NCBI RefSeq assembly: GCF_948329825.1
Contig: NZ_CAOJCM010000005.1
Coordinates: 235,027-299,026, forward strand
Direction of reading: 5' to 3'
DNA: 64,000 nt
Source: Paenibacillus sp. JJ-100
GTDB taxonomy: Bacteria > Bacillota > Bacilli > Paenibacillales > Paenibacillaceae
Positions 34,864 through 44,424 of this stretch are shown piece after piece (position 1 is the stretch's first letter; each line of letters starts with the position of its first letter). Made by a program: the position numbers and the translations under genes. Under the pieces are notes generated by a model. That model was given only the letters and a program-made list of their open reading frames with translations. It searched no databases and was not told the origin of the DNA.

Positions 34864-35757
34864 TTAGTTTTTCTCTACGGCATGTCCGCCAAATTCGTTA
34901 CGCAGTGCTGCTACGACTTTACCTGTGAACGTATCTGTCTCCAGGGAACGATAACGCATCAGCAAGGACAAAGCGATAACCGGTGTAGCTGTTTGAAGAT
35001 CAAACGCCGTTTCAACCGTCCAGCGGCCTTCGCCGGAAGAGTGCATTACACCTTTGATTTCATCCAGGTTAGCATCTTTGGAGAAAGCACGCTCTGTCAA
35101 TTCCATCAGCCAGGAACGGATAACTGAACCGTTGTTCCATACACGCGCTACTTGTTCAAAGTCGAAGTCAAATCCGCTTTTCTCCAATACGTCAAAGCCT
35201 TCACCAATGGAAGCCATCATACCGTACTCGATTCCGTTATGCACCATTTTCAGGAAGTGACCGCTACCTGCTTTACCAGCATACAGATAACCGTTCTCGA
35301 CGGAAGTATCTTTGAAAGCAGGCTCTACGACTGCCCAAGCTTCGGGGTCGCCACCGATCATGTAACATGCACCGTTACGCGCGCCTTCCATACCGCCGGA
35401 AGTACCTGCATCCATGTAGTGAATCCCTTGTGGTTTCAGCTCTTCATAACGACGAATGGACTCTTTATAGTGGGAGTTCCCCGCTTCGATGATGATATCC
35501 CCTTTGGACAGCAGTGGGCTAACTTCAGCCAGGACAGCATCGACAACGCTGTGAGGGACCATGATCCACAGGACACGTGGAGATTCCAGGGATTCAACCA
35601 TTTCTTTGTATGAGGACACGCCTTGAGCGCCGTATTCTTTCATTTCTTTAACCGCTTCTGCATTCAGGTCAAAAGCAACTACTTCGTGTTTGTGATCGAT
35701 CAGGTTTCTTCCCAGGTTCAAGCCCATTTTTCCGAGTCCGATAAGTCCAAGTTTCAT
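34864..35757 (-). CDS. gnd: 6-phosphogluconate dehydrogenase, decarboxylating (short NAD-type)
   Basis: A 297-residue enzyme converting 6-phosphogluconate to ribulose 5-phosphate plus CO2. The Rossmann motif is GLIGLGKMGLNLGRNL, the substrate motif is DAGTSGGMEGARNG, and the catalytic Lys/His region is HFLKMVHNGIEYG. About 300 residues marks the short YqeC/GntZ-like class rather than the 470-residue GndA. The acidic residue after the second strand (AFDLNAEAV) favours NAD over NADP. The ATG at 35757 follows AGGAGG. A longer frame to 35877 is leader. It forms an oxidative pentose-phosphate pair with zwf upstream. Confidence 0.9.
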   Translation of the reverse strand: MKLGLIGLGKMGLNLGRNLIDHKHEVVAFDLNAEAVKEMKEYGAQGVSSYKEMVESLESPRVLWIMVPHSVVDAVLAEVSPLLSKGDIIIEAGNSHYKESIRRYEELKPQGIHYMDAGTSGGMEGARNGACYMIGGDPEAWAVVEPAFKDTSVENGYLYAGKAGSGHFLKMVHNGIEYGMMASIGEGFDVLEKSGFDFDFEQVARVWNNGSVIRSWLMELTERAFSKDANLDEIKGVMHSSGEGRWTVETAFDLQTATPVIALSLLMRYRSLETDTFTGKVVAALRNEFGGHAVEKN

Positions 35758-36124
35758 TATGAAATCCTCCTGTTTGTGCAAATGTTTAGTATTCAAATTG
35801 TTCAATGAAAGCAGTTCCTGGCCAAGCAGCGAATTCCCGTTTCGGTTACGAATCGTTCCTTCGAGCGCTGTTATCACAGTTTTTTTGATCTCCCTTTGAC
35901 AAGGGGAAAATCCGGTGATAAAGGCGCACGCTTCGCTTCTTCGGAATCGATTTCGCCTCCTCCACTCTCTTTGCTGTCAAACGAAATACTTTAAAATGAA
36001 CAACTATCTATATATAAAATGTTTGCGCCCTTCTGGCTGGAAGAGCCGGAAGGTCTTATGCAAAATTGGAACGGTATATTTAGAAAATAACATTCGATTC
36101 GAATTAGTTGAGGAATGCTCCCTC
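35758..36124. other. gnd-zwf intergenic region
   Basis: It holds the gnd promoter region; TTGTCA-N18-TGTGAT near 35871-35900 is a weak candidate. A CCTTCTGGCT / AGCCGGAAGG hairpin at 36029-36053 may end zwf mRNA, but has no T tract. No coding frame is supported. Confidence 0.45.
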
Positions 36125-37579
36125 TTACCACCAACGGAATCCATTCTCCGAAGTTAAGCGATCTGCTGATTCTGGTCCGTTTGAACCTGCGCTGTACGTA
36201 TCCAGTGGGATCGTGCCTGCCGCAAATGCTTCCTGAATCGGCTGTACCCATTGCCATGCCAGCTCAACCTCGTCCCAATGTGCGAAGAAGGTAGAATCTC
36301 CACGCATCGCGTCAAAGATCAGGTTCTCATACGCTTCAGGAACGTTACGCTCTCCTGAGTTAAACGTCATATGCATTGGTTCCACTTCACCATGGTTCAG
36401 CGGATTCTTCGCATTTAGTTGTAGGGAGATGCTTTCGCCAGGGCCGATCTCTAGTGTCAGCAGGTTTGGAGCCATCGTGTTATCGGATTCTTGACCTGTT
36501 TTAAGCGGGCTTTTGAATTCGATGACGATTCGGGTCGATTTCTCAGCCATACGTTTGCCTGTACGGATATAAAATGGAACCTCACTCCAGAATGGATCAT
36601 CCAGCCACAGTCTTGCGGCTACATAGGTCTCATTCTGTGAACCTGCCGGAATGCCAGGCTCGTCCAAATAACCTACAACTGTGGAGCCTTGAAGCTCACC
36701 AGCACCATATTGGGCACGAACAACTTCAGATGCCACATTCTCTTTAGTTAAAGGCCGCAATGACTCTGCGATTTTCTTCTTTTTATATTGAATCTCCTGC
36801 GGTGTGCAACGTTTCGGCAGATGCAATGCAATCATCATCAGCATTTGCAACATATGGTTTTGGAACATGTCTCGAAGTGCTCCACTCTGGTCATAATAGG
36901 CAGCACGTTCTTCGACACCTACAGTTTCACTCGCTGTGATCTGTACGTTAGCAATATACTGGTTAGACCAGAGAGCCTGAATGACCGGATTAGCATACGT
37001 CAGCGTTTCAATATTCTGTACCATGGGTTTGCCAAGGAAGTGGTCAATGCGATAAATTTCTTCTTCCGCAAACGTATTACTCAGCTTCTCATTCAGTTCA
37101 CGCGCAGATTGCAAATCGTGTCCAAATGGTTTTTCGATGATCAGTTTCTTCCAGCCCTTGGTGTTACCCAAGCCGCTTTCTTGAATATTCAATGCGATTG
37201 GCTCAAAAAATTCAGGTGCAACTGACATGTAGAACATCCGGTTTTCCGGAATATTCAGCTCTTGTTCACGTTGTTGTACCAATTGAAGCAATCGCGTATA
37301 ATCCTCAAGTTTGGTATTGTTCAGTGAGCAGTAACGGAATGCTCCGATAAAATCACGTACTTGTGACACTTCCTCCGGCTTTTGACGGGAGAATTCATGC
37401 AGTGACTTTTCGACATTTGCCTGAAAGTCTGCATCCGACAGTTCACGACGTCCCAGACCGATTACGGAGAACGCCTTTGGCATTTTCTGATCTACGTACA
37501 GATTGTATAATGCAGGGTAAATTTTACGTTTGGCTAAATCGCCTGTTGCCCCGAACAGGACAAATGTCATTGCATCCAT
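36125..37579 (-). CDS. zwf: Glucose-6-phosphate dehydrogenase, copy 1
   Basis: A 484-residue enzyme, first step of the oxidative pentose-phosphate pathway. The cofactor motif is FVLFGATGDLAKRKIYP, the active-site motif is RIDHFLGKP, and substrate segments IIEKPFGHDL and YIRTGKRM are present. The N-terminal Lys/Arg after GDLA suggests NADP use. The ATG at 37579 follows AGGAGG by seven bases; an upstream frame to 37699 lacks one. A TATAAT hexamer lies at 37610-37605. A clearly divergent second zwf is at 51.5-53.0 kb. Confidence 0.95.
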   Translation of the reverse strand: MDAMTFVLFGATGDLAKRKIYPALYNLYVDQKMPKAFSVIGLGRRELSDADFQANVEKSLHEFSRQKPEEVSQVRDFIGAFRYCSLNNTKLEDYTRLLQLVQQREQELNIPENRMFYMSVAPEFFEPIALNIQESGLGNTKGWKKLIIEKPFGHDLQSARELNEKLSNTFAEEEIYRIDHFLGKPMVQNIETLTYANPVIQALWSNQYIANVQITASETVGVEERAAYYDQSGALRDMFQNHMLQMLMMIALHLPKRCTPQEIQYKKKKIAESLRPLTKENVASEVVRAQYGAGELQGSTVVGYLDEPGIPAGSQNETYVAARLWLDDPFWSEVPFYIRTGKRMAEKSTRIVIEFKSPLKTGQESDNTMAPNLLTLEIGPGESISLQLNAKNPLNHGEVEPMHMTFNSGERNVPEAYENLIFDAMRGDSTFFAHWDEVELAWQWVQPIQEAFAAGTIPLDTYSAGSNGPESADRLTSENGFRWW

Positions 37580-37935
37580 TGGAGTGCCTCCTATTGATCT
37601 GTGCATTATAGTATATGATGTTTCAAAATGTTCGAACCCAAGCATAACAAAAGACGGAATAAGTGGGCATGGTGCCCTATCCGCCTCCGCTATAAGCAAT
37701 ACCAGAATCCAATCATTTCAACATTCCTTCTCTCTACAATCTCAAGCAACTTTAAAAGGTTATTATTTGTAACCAATTTAATTGACGTAACCCATATTAC
37801 ACCTGTCGTCACAATTCGTCAACATCCTTGTCGAAACTGTGAAACCCTTTGTTTATAGGGCTTTTATTGAATGTTAACGCTTTATGTGGTAAGTTTATTA
37901 GCAATTGGAATGTGATATTGTATACATATGGGCTG

Positions 37936-37983
37936 TGGACAATATGGTTACAATAAGTATACTAAGTATAAGATACTAAACTA
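37936..37983 (+). promoter_or_regulatory. hxlR promoter with repeated TAGTAT half-sites
   Basis: TGGACA (37936-37941), 16 bases, TATACT (37958-37963). Overlapping it on the minus strand are TAGTATCTTA and TAGTATACTTA in direct repeat, a likely auto-operator. The rest of 37580-37996 shows no gene. Confidence 0.5.
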
Positions 37984-37996
37984 AAGGAGTACGGTT

Positions 37997-38317
37997 ATGA
38001 ACGATGATGAGAATGCCAAACAACTATGCGAAAAAGTGGAACAATCTTATCAGATCATTGGTCGAAAATGGGTGGCTCTAATTATCCATGCTTTGATGGA
38101 GGAACCCAAACGCTTCAGTGAAATTCATACTTATATTCCCGATTTGAGCAAACGTGTGTTGAATGAGCGTATGAAGGAACTGGAGGAGGAAGGACTGGTT
38201 GTACGCCATGTAGTCACCGAACGTCCCGTCCGGACTGAATATATGTTGTCCCGCAAAGGAACCGAGCTGGGACGAGCGTTAAGTGCTGTCGAGCGTTGGG
38301 CGGAGAAGTGGCTGTAG
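37997..38317 (+). CDS. HxlR-family transcriptional regulator
   Basis: A 106-residue winged-helix regulator. The HxlR signature is QLCEKVEQSYQIIGRKW, followed by a recognition helix region FSEIHTYIPDLSKRVLNERM and the wing at VVRHVVTERPVRTEY. A single N-terminal cysteine (Cys11) occupies the place of the redox-sensing Cys of YodB/CatR-type members, so quinone or thiol stress sensing is plausible. AAAGGAG precedes the ATG. A repeated AGTAT motif overlaps its promoter. Target genes unknown; doxX at 50.6 kb is a typical target type. Confidence 0.88.
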   Translation: MNDDENAKQLCEKVEQSYQIIGRKWVALIIHALMEEPKRFSEIHTYIPDLSKRVLNERMKELEEEGLVVRHVVTERPVRTEYMLSRKGTELGRALSAVERWAEKWL

Positions 38318-38488
38318 ACGGTTTACATCAAGCAGTATGAGCGAACCCAGACATTTCATTCTCATGCTCTACCGCTGCCCAGCAAACCGCAGCAATCGAT
38401 CAGCGATTTTATCCCGATATTATACTATTATGAGTCAGCCTTCTGTCAGACTACGGTTTCCGTATCTGGTTATATTGTAAAGTAAGAC

Positions 38489-38521
38489 AAAAAAACGAAG
38501 GGAATTCATCCCTCCGTTTTT
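38489..38521. terminator. Terminator between hxlR and the SLH gene
   Basis: AAAAACGAAGGGA / TCCCTCCGTTTTT with one mismatch. It serves the two convergent genes. Confidence 0.8.
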
Positions 38522-38536
38522 ATTGAAACCCCTCAA

Positions 38537-41002
38537 CTATTTCAAAGTTACATAAATGGTGTATCCACTATTCATATAGAATCTGTATTTTCCTGGCTGT
38601 AAATCCTTCGTGTCAAATTCAAAAACTTTTCCTTCAACATCTTGAGGGATTTGCAATTTCATTCCATGACCATCCGTGACTTCTTTTTCGAAATCTGCCA
38701 ATGTACCATACGTATCTTCGTAAACAAAGTAAACGGTATGACCACCATGGTCTAAAGTAAATTTAATTACAGATCCAACCGGCTTCTCAATTCTCCATTG
38801 CGTTGGATGATCTACAAAGACAGGTCGTGTATATGAAACAAATTTAGTCGAGGTAAACACTTGATTTTTATACACGCTATCCGTAGTAGAGACTGCCCCT
38901 TCTAATAGCTTAAAATAAGTGCTTTTTCCCAAGACTGCCTTTTGAGGATTAATTTCTATTGAATTGTTTCTAATGGAGACCTTATCCTCAGGATCAAGTG
39001 GGACAAAATTTGGAGTCTGAGACCCTGTAGAAACCAGAATATAATCTTTTAATTTTCCCAGTTCAGACTCCATAATCATACGATTGAAACTAATGGAATA
39101 TGATTCCTGAGCGTCAACCCAGCTTCCTCTCATACTTGTTCCATTCTGTACCAGAGGTTTATCGGAACCGTCCATCACACTGACATATTTCACTTCAGAA
39201 CTCTTATTCATTGAATCAAGAGCAATAATTCGGATGGACCCATACTTCTTGATTATCTCAGCTGTAGGAATTTCCGTTCTTTCATTTGCTGTAATGGGAA
39301 GTTTTATAGCTGCCCCAGCGTTCACAGCCTCTTCGAGAAGGATGAGATTTTTTCCATCCAAATTTTGATTAGTTGCATAGACATTCCCGCTTCGAGGGCT
39401 GTATACATATACTGATTCCGTTACAGTGATTGCTTCTTGCTCTGCACCTAACAGGAAGAAAGTACCCCCTTCATAACTGCCATACTGACCGCTCGGTGAT
39501 GGTGTAGAACCACCATTTCCTGGATTCGGGCTTCCTGTGTTTGGACTTTCTGGAATTATGTTGTCAGAACCCCCAGTTGAACCTGAAGAGGATCCAGCAC
39601 CTCCAGAGGTTACATTATTTGAAGTAGGAATCGAAGTTACAGGTTTGCTTGTACCATCAATTTGTACTGTTGTATCTGAGGGCACTGAAGAGCCTAGAAT
39701 CACTTTGTTTGGTGCCTTTTCCATAGTCACACCCACAGCGTTAACTGTAGCTTGCTCCACGGTTCCTGCCCCAAACATTTTAACAGCTGCATTGAGAATC
39801 GCTGCTATTACTTTGGCTTCTTTGCTAATCTCCACTTCAGTTCCTTCTGCAGAATCAGCAACATTCAGTTGATTGACTGTGCCAGAAGGTACTTGAATAT
39901 TAATGCTTTTTGCTTCTACATCTACCGTATCAAAATTCCCTTTAAGGTATACTCTAGATTTCTCCGGAAGAGCCTCTGAGAGTTTGATTTTGTCAATTTT
40001 TGCATTTCCGTTCGACTCAATGTTTGCGGAAGTCTGGATTGTCATCTCATGTACTTCGGTCTTGCCTGTTGCCACCAGACGAACTGTACCATCCTTTTTG
40101 TTCACTATAACTGTAAGCAAAACAGAATCTTCTAGATGTACACTGTTCTCCCCACCACCGTAGACGTATGTTTTCCCTTGAACGGTTACGTTTTTGAGGA
40201 ATACATCGCCTTGACCAACGGCTTTGCTGATAATCAGATCACCCGTAATATTCATATTCTGAAGGGTTACACCCGCAGTTCCAATGACTACATTTCCTTG
40301 AATCTCTTCTTGTTTGTCTGTTGAACCATACTCGCCTTCTTGTCCATACCAGCTGCCATATGTACTAAAAGCTCTATCTAAAATCTGCACTGCTTCAGCT
40401 CTGGTAACTGCATTCTTTGGTTTGAAACTGCCATTACTATACCCTACGACAATCTGCTTCTCAGCAGCTGCACTTACAGCCTCTATACTCCAGTCTTGAA
40501 TTTCCTTCTGATCTGTAAAACGTGTCTCTCCACTGCTCTTAAGGTTTAAAATCCGTGATACAACTGCTGCTGCTTCCTGCCTTGTCAGGGTAGCATTGGG
40601 ATGGAATGAGCCGTCCATGTATCCTTGAATATATCCAGCTTGAACTCCCTTGGCTATATCTTGAGCATACCAATCCGATTCAGACACATCTGTAAAAGTG
40701 GATTGACTCGCTTGTTCGTATTGGAAAATACGATTAATCATGGCTGCCCATTCAGCCCGTGTGATCTCTCCCTTAGGCAGGAACAGATCTTGTTGATTCC
40801 CTTGCACAATACCTCGGCTAGCCCATTTCTCAACCACTTCCTGAGCCCAATTCCCTTTCAGATCCTCAAACGTTTTAGCCGTAACACTTGGTTTCCCAGT
40901 GTTCTCACGTGCTGCATCGGTTACGGATTCGGCCTGTACTACCGTGCCCATGCTGCCAAATAACAAAGCTCCTGATAAAAATAAACTTCCCCACTTCTTC
41001 AC
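38537..41002 (-). CDS. S-layer-homology surface protein
   Basis: A secreted 821-residue protein. A signal peptide (cleavage near VVQAES, about residue 25) is followed by three SLH domains (about 44-90, 100-150, 160-210; motifs EITRAEWAAMINRIF, TLTRQEAAAVVSRIL, AVTRAEAVQILDRAF) that bind pyruvylated wall polymer. Residues about 230-440 form a repetitive beta-rich region (GNVVIGTAGVTLQNMNITGD, GDVFLKNVTVQGK) suggestive of a right-handed beta helix. A Ser/Gly/Pro linker (about 465-515) and a C-terminal adhesin-like region follow. No catalytic residues recognised. The GTG start has AGGAGGGG ten bases upstream. Confidence 0.85.
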   Translation of the reverse strand: MKKWGSLFLSGALLFGSMGTVVQAESVTDAARENTGKPSVTAKTFEDLKGNWAQEVVEKWASRGIVQGNQQDLFLPKGEITRAEWAAMINRIFQYEQASQSTFTDVSESDWYAQDIAKGVQAGYIQGYMDGSFHPNATLTRQEAAAVVSRILNLKSSGETRFTDQKEIQDWSIEAVSAAAEKQIVVGYSNGSFKPKNAVTRAEAVQILDRAFSTYGSWYGQEGEYGSTDKQEEIQGNVVIGTAGVTLQNMNITGDLIISKAVGQGDVFLKNVTVQGKTYVYGGGENSVHLEDSVLLTVIVNKKDGTVRLVATGKTEVHEMTIQTSANIESNGNAKIDKIKLSEALPEKSRVYLKGNFDTVDVEAKSINIQVPSGTVNQLNVADSAEGTEVEISKEAKVIAAILNAAVKMFGAGTVEQATVNAVGVTMEKAPNKVILGSSVPSDTTVQIDGTSKPVTSIPTSNNVTSGGAGSSSGSTGGSDNIIPESPNTGSPNPGNGGSTPSPSGQYGSYEGGTFFLLGAEQEAITVTESVYVYSPRSGNVYATNQNLDGKNLILLEEAVNAGAAIKLPITANERTEIPTAEIIKKYGSIRIIALDSMNKSSEVKYVSVMDGSDKPLVQNGTSMRGSWVDAQESYSISFNRMIMESELGKLKDYILVSTGSQTPNFVPLDPEDKVSIRNNSIEINPQKAVLGKSTYFKLLEGAVSTTDSVYKNQVFTSTKFVSYTRPVFVDHPTQWRIEKPVGSVIKFTLDHGGHTVYFVYEDTYGTLADFEKEVTDGHGMKLQIPQDVEGKVFEFDTKDLQPGKYRFYMNSGYTIYVTLK

Positions 41003-41330
41003 GATACTCTTTCCCCTCCTGTGTTTTTAATCCTAAAGTCCTAATACTTTAGTTCTACTACCGTAAAAATAGTATCATATAAACACTAAACTAACAATAT
41101 TCTCATCCATTTGAATTTTCTCTTTTGGACCCCATATTTCCCCTTCTATTGTTCTAAAAGCATATGGTTATACAGGATCCCAGACTCAAAACTTGCCACA
41201 AGGACCTCAGAGGAGCAATTGATGCTAGACTTCTCTACCTAATGCTCTATCCGCTTCTCTTTGAAGTTCTGTCGTTCTCGGCCCCATATATACGAAGAAC
41301 TCTATTGTTTTTGGCGTATAACCTCGATAT

Positions 41331-41360
41331 AAAAAACCACTGTATCTCTGGATACAGTGG
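41331..41360 (-). terminator. Terminator of the Gfo/Idh oxidoreductase gene
   Basis: CCACTGTATC-(4)-GATACAGTGG, ten perfect pairs, followed on the minus strand by TTTTTTATAT. Between it and the SLH gene (41003-41330) I see no gene. Confidence 0.9.
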
Positions 41361-41437
41361 CCTCTTAATGCATGTTCAACTTCTTGTTTCATGTTAATTT
41401 CGCGCGTTACTTCAAAACCTGTCAATCATTCTCCTGA

Positions 41438-42601
41438 TTACACATCATCCAATCTTCGTCCTAGTGTAATACTCAAATCCTCAAAATTTTCAACCGATGA
41501 TTTCTTCTCATAAAAATGCACAGCATGTTGCAGCATACTCTCTCTGGCATAAAACACATCATCCGATGGTATAGGAAGAACCACTTTCTCTCCCATACTT
41601 GCTGACTTATAGATGGCGATAATTAATTCCAACGTATTTCTCCCGCTCTCTCCATCAACAATAAGCGGAGCTCCCCTCTCTATAGCATCCAGCACATTCT
41701 CGACCTGTCCGGCATGACCTGCATGAGTGACTTCAGGCAGTTCGTCGAACTGCTGCTGCAGCTGCTGCTCAAGCTTCGGATTAGGTTCTGGGAATCCATT
41801 ACTGCGCGAAGTCGATGCGGCCACTTTCCACGGAGCAGACACTCGGGCTTCTTTTCCTTGAAAAATTAATTGCTGCTCCTCTCCGTGATGTATCACGGAA
41901 CTTGTAATCATACCAACAGTTCCATGGCCGAAGCGCAGCATCGCCATCGAAATATCCTCTACCTCGGCATTGTTATGTGCCGTGTTTGCCATCATCGCCT
42001 GCACTTCGATAGGCGACCCCATCATCCAGAGCATGGCATCGATGTGATGTACCGCATGATTAAGGGTGCATCCACCGCCCTCCTTTTCCCAGGTCCCGCG
42101 CCACCACAGATCATAATAGTTATGTCCTCTCCACCAGTATGAATCCACCTGAACATGAAGAATAGGACCCATCAGCTTGCTATCTAGTACATTCTTTAGC
42201 TTCATCATGGGAGTGGTAAACCGGTTTTGTGCAACAACAGAGAGTAACTTGCCGCTTTTCTGAGCTGCATTCAGCATCTGATCCGCTTCCTCCAATGAAG
42301 AAGCCATCGGCTTTTCAACCAATACATGCTTGCCAGCTCGTAAAAAATCAGACGCGATCGAAGCATGAGTATACGGAGGAGTACAGACCGATACAAGATC
42401 GATATCAGCTTGCAGCAGATCATGATAATCTGTGGCAGCTACTGCAGAGAGTAGTCTGTATTCGATGATTCGATTTTGTGCTTTTTCCACATACATATCT
42501 ACCACAGCAACAATTCGGCATCGCTCAGGGAACTGCATATATGCGGCAATATGAGCGCTGCTAATCGCACCAGCCCCAATAATAGCTACGTTGATCATCA
42601 C
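41438..42601 (-). CDS. Gfo/Idh/MocA-family oxidoreductase
   Basis: A 387-residue NAD(P)-dependent dehydrogenase. The Rossmann motif is VAIIGAGAISSAHIAAY, the family lysine is in HVLVEKPMA, and the active-site His region is GGGCTLNHAVHHIDAMLWMMG. Members oxidise or reduce sugars, inositols or sugar acids; substrate unknown. AAGGAGG precedes the ATG. It is divergent from an AraC regulator 110 bases away, which probably controls it in response to the substrate. Confidence 0.88.
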   Translation of the reverse strand: MMINVAIIGAGAISSAHIAAYMQFPERCRIVAVVDMYVEKAQNRIIEYRLLSAVAATDYHDLLQADIDLVSVCTPPYTHASIASDFLRAGKHVLVEKPMASSLEEADQMLNAAQKSGKLLSVVAQNRFTTPMMKLKNVLDSKLMGPILHVQVDSYWWRGHNYYDLWWRGTWEKEGGGCTLNHAVHHIDAMLWMMGSPIEVQAMMANTAHNNAEVEDISMAMLRFGHGTVGMITSSVIHHGEEQQLIFQGKEARVSAPWKVAASTSRSNGFPEPNPKLEQQLQQQFDELPEVTHAGHAGQVENVLDAIERGAPLIVDGESGRNTLELIIAIYKSASMGEKVVLPIPSDDVFYARESMLQHAVHFYEKKSSVENFEDLSITLGRRLDDV

Positions 42602-42710
42602 TTCATTCCTCCTTTGGTAGTTCCTTCACGATACCTCAGAATAAAGCGCTTTTATGCATGTATTCTGTGATAAAATGGAACTATCTTGCGATTATAGGGA
42701 GGTTTTTGTT

Positions 42711-43592
42711 TTGTTTCATATCGAAGATGATCAATTCAGCCTAACACCTCATCGCACTTCCCACTCAGCTTTTCGTGAAGTTTTTCACGCACATTCGCAA
42801 TTAGAGTTAACCTATATTCACGATGGCTATGGACAATTAATTACCGAAGGGCATGTATTCCCACTTGAACCGGGTATGCTTATGATTTTCAGGCCATTTC
42901 AGCTGCATCATGTGCAGATCGAGGTATCGGAAGCTCATCCGTTCATTCGAACGGTGCTTATGGTGGACTTGGAACTGCTACACTGTTATTGGCCACACTT
43001 CATAACCACACATCATTTTATCCAACACCTTCTCCATGAGCAGCCTTCTATCCCCCCGATCTTGCTGACGCCGAGTTCTCCACTCATTCAGCGAATGGAA
43101 CATTTCGGTGAGCAGTACACACTCTTATTGCCTCATGAAGCTGCTGAGGATGCCCGGCTCTTTACGCTGGATATACTGACACAGCTTCGCTATTTGTGGA
43201 AAACAGCGATTCAGCCGCTGAATTCATACTCGTCCACCCAATCAGCAGACTTTTCAGGACATCTCAACCCCCATGCCGAAGCAGCCATGCAGTGGATAGA
43301 ACGGAACTATTCGGATTCATTTTCATTAGAAGATATAGCAGAGGAACTGCATTTATCGGCCTATCATCTGTCTCATGTGTTCAAAAAGGCCACCGGCACC
43401 AGCATCATTGCATATGCTCAGGCCACACGTATTCGTCATGCCTGCGTGCTGCTCAGCCGTACAGTGTTGTCCATTCCCGAGATTGGCCACCGTGTGGGCA
43501 TGCCCAGCCCTTCTTATTTTTGCAAAGTATTTCGTAAAGCTACTGGCACCACACCGCATCAATATCGGTTGAAGGTGACAGGGAGAGACTAG
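42711..43592 (+). CDS. AraC-family transcriptional regulator (cupin type)
   Basis: A 293-residue regulator with an N-terminal cupin ligand domain (HAHSQLELTYIHDGYGQL, VFPLEPGMLMIFRPFQLHHV) and a C-terminal double HTH (about 188-285, DSFSLEDIAEELHLSAYHLSHVFK; SIPEIGHRVGMPSPSYFCK). The TTG at 42711 has AGGGAGG eight bases upstream; an ATG at 42654 has none. It probably senses a sugar and controls the divergent oxidoreductase gene. Confidence 0.87.
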   Translation: MFHIEDDQFSLTPHRTSHSAFREVFHAHSQLELTYIHDGYGQLITEGHVFPLEPGMLMIFRPFQLHHVQIEVSEAHPFIRTVLMVDLELLHCYWPHFITTHHFIQHLLHEQPSIPPILLTPSSPLIQRMEHFGEQYTLLLPHEAAEDARLFTLDILTQLRYLWKTAIQPLNSYSSTQSADFSGHLNPHAEAAMQWIERNYSDSFSLEDIAEELHLSAYHLSHVFKKATGTSIIAYAQATRIRHACVLLSRTVLSIPEIGHRVGMPSPSYFCKVFRKATGTTPHQYRLKVTGRD

Positions 43593-43656
43593 TCGGAGAT
43601 CGTAGTTGTCACTACTCAAACTCATGCTTATCAAGTTGTCTCCAGATCCACTGTCA

Positions 43657-44424
43657 TCAACGCACTTCCAGACCCAGCTTTTCCAAATACACGCTCATAC
43701 GCTCTGTTAATTGATCCAGATCAGACCTCTGATCCGTAGACATGCGATCCATGTGATAGCTGCCGTCTGGGTTTTCCACTATCGTTTTATACTGTTTCAT
43801 CTGTTCATAGATCGATTTAAAGTCAGCATATTGCTCCTTCGTAAACAACTCCTCAGCCTTAGCGGATTGTTCCATCCAAAATGTTTCCTCGTCCATCAGC
43901 CTCGGTGAAACCGGTATAGCCCTGGAGGACTTATTCTCCAACGATTCCAGCTTATCAAAGAACGGTTGGAGTTCAGCCGCTAACCCTTTAAACTTTTCCT
44001 GTTCTGCTGTACTCCATTGTTCTGGATTCATCTTGCCTTGAACATCTGCATGAGTTGTTGCCATCTGTCCATATTCCTTGAGCAGTCCCATAAATTGCTC
44101 GAATTCATTCTCCGTAAAATGAGCCTTGGCTCGCTGCAGCTTTGCTTCCAACTGCTCGTAATCCGATGCCTTTCCACCTCGGGAGGTGATCTGATCTTGT
44201 GATCCGTATATACTGTCAGCCAAATACGTATATCCCGCGTAAGCTCCTGTGGGAATTAGAAATACTAACGCAATAAGTACGGCAACCCACCATGTTCTGC
44301 TGCGATGTACACCAGACGTTTCCTTCCGTGTAGCCTTTATTATGTTATGTTTCACACGAGCTGAGATGACCCAATCCTTAGTTTCCTCCTGATATGCCGA
44401 CCGTAACTGTTCATCCAATTTCAT
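43657..44424 (-). CDS. DUF3600-like membrane protein, putative anti-sigma factor
   Basis: A 255-residue protein with a cytosolic N-terminus (about 1-45), a single membrane helix (about 46-67) and a helical, charged extracellular domain (about 75-255). The KLDEQLRSAYQEETKDW start and the layout suggest the DUF3600 group, found beside sigma factors. It lacks an obvious zinc-binding anti-sigma HxxxCxxC motif. Its start overlaps the sigma gene end by 14 bases, so the pair is translationally coupled and the anti-sigma role is inferred from that. Confidence 0.68.
   Translation of the reverse strand: MKLDEQLRSAYQEETKDWVISARVKHNIIKATRKETSGVHRSRTWWVAVLIALVFLIPTGAYAGYTYLADSIYGSQDQITSRGGKASDYEQLEAKLQRAKAHFTENEFEQFMGLLKEYGQMATTHADVQGKMNPEQWSTAEQEKFKGLAAELQPFFDKLESLENKSSRAIPVSPRLMDEETFWMEQSAKAEELFTKEQYADFKSIYEQMKQYKTIVENPDGSYHMDRMSTDQRSDLDQLTERMSVYLEKLGLEVR

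Noticed and set aside
34628..34867. 79-codon frame between yunB and gnd
   Set aside because: It runs through the palindromic element and the gnd terminator and has no ribosome binding site.
41225..41425. 66-codon frame on the minus strand downstream of the oxidoreductase gene
   Set aside because: It has a fair ribosome binding site but a strong intrinsic terminator (41331-41360) lies inside it, so it would be cut off from the upstream transcript.
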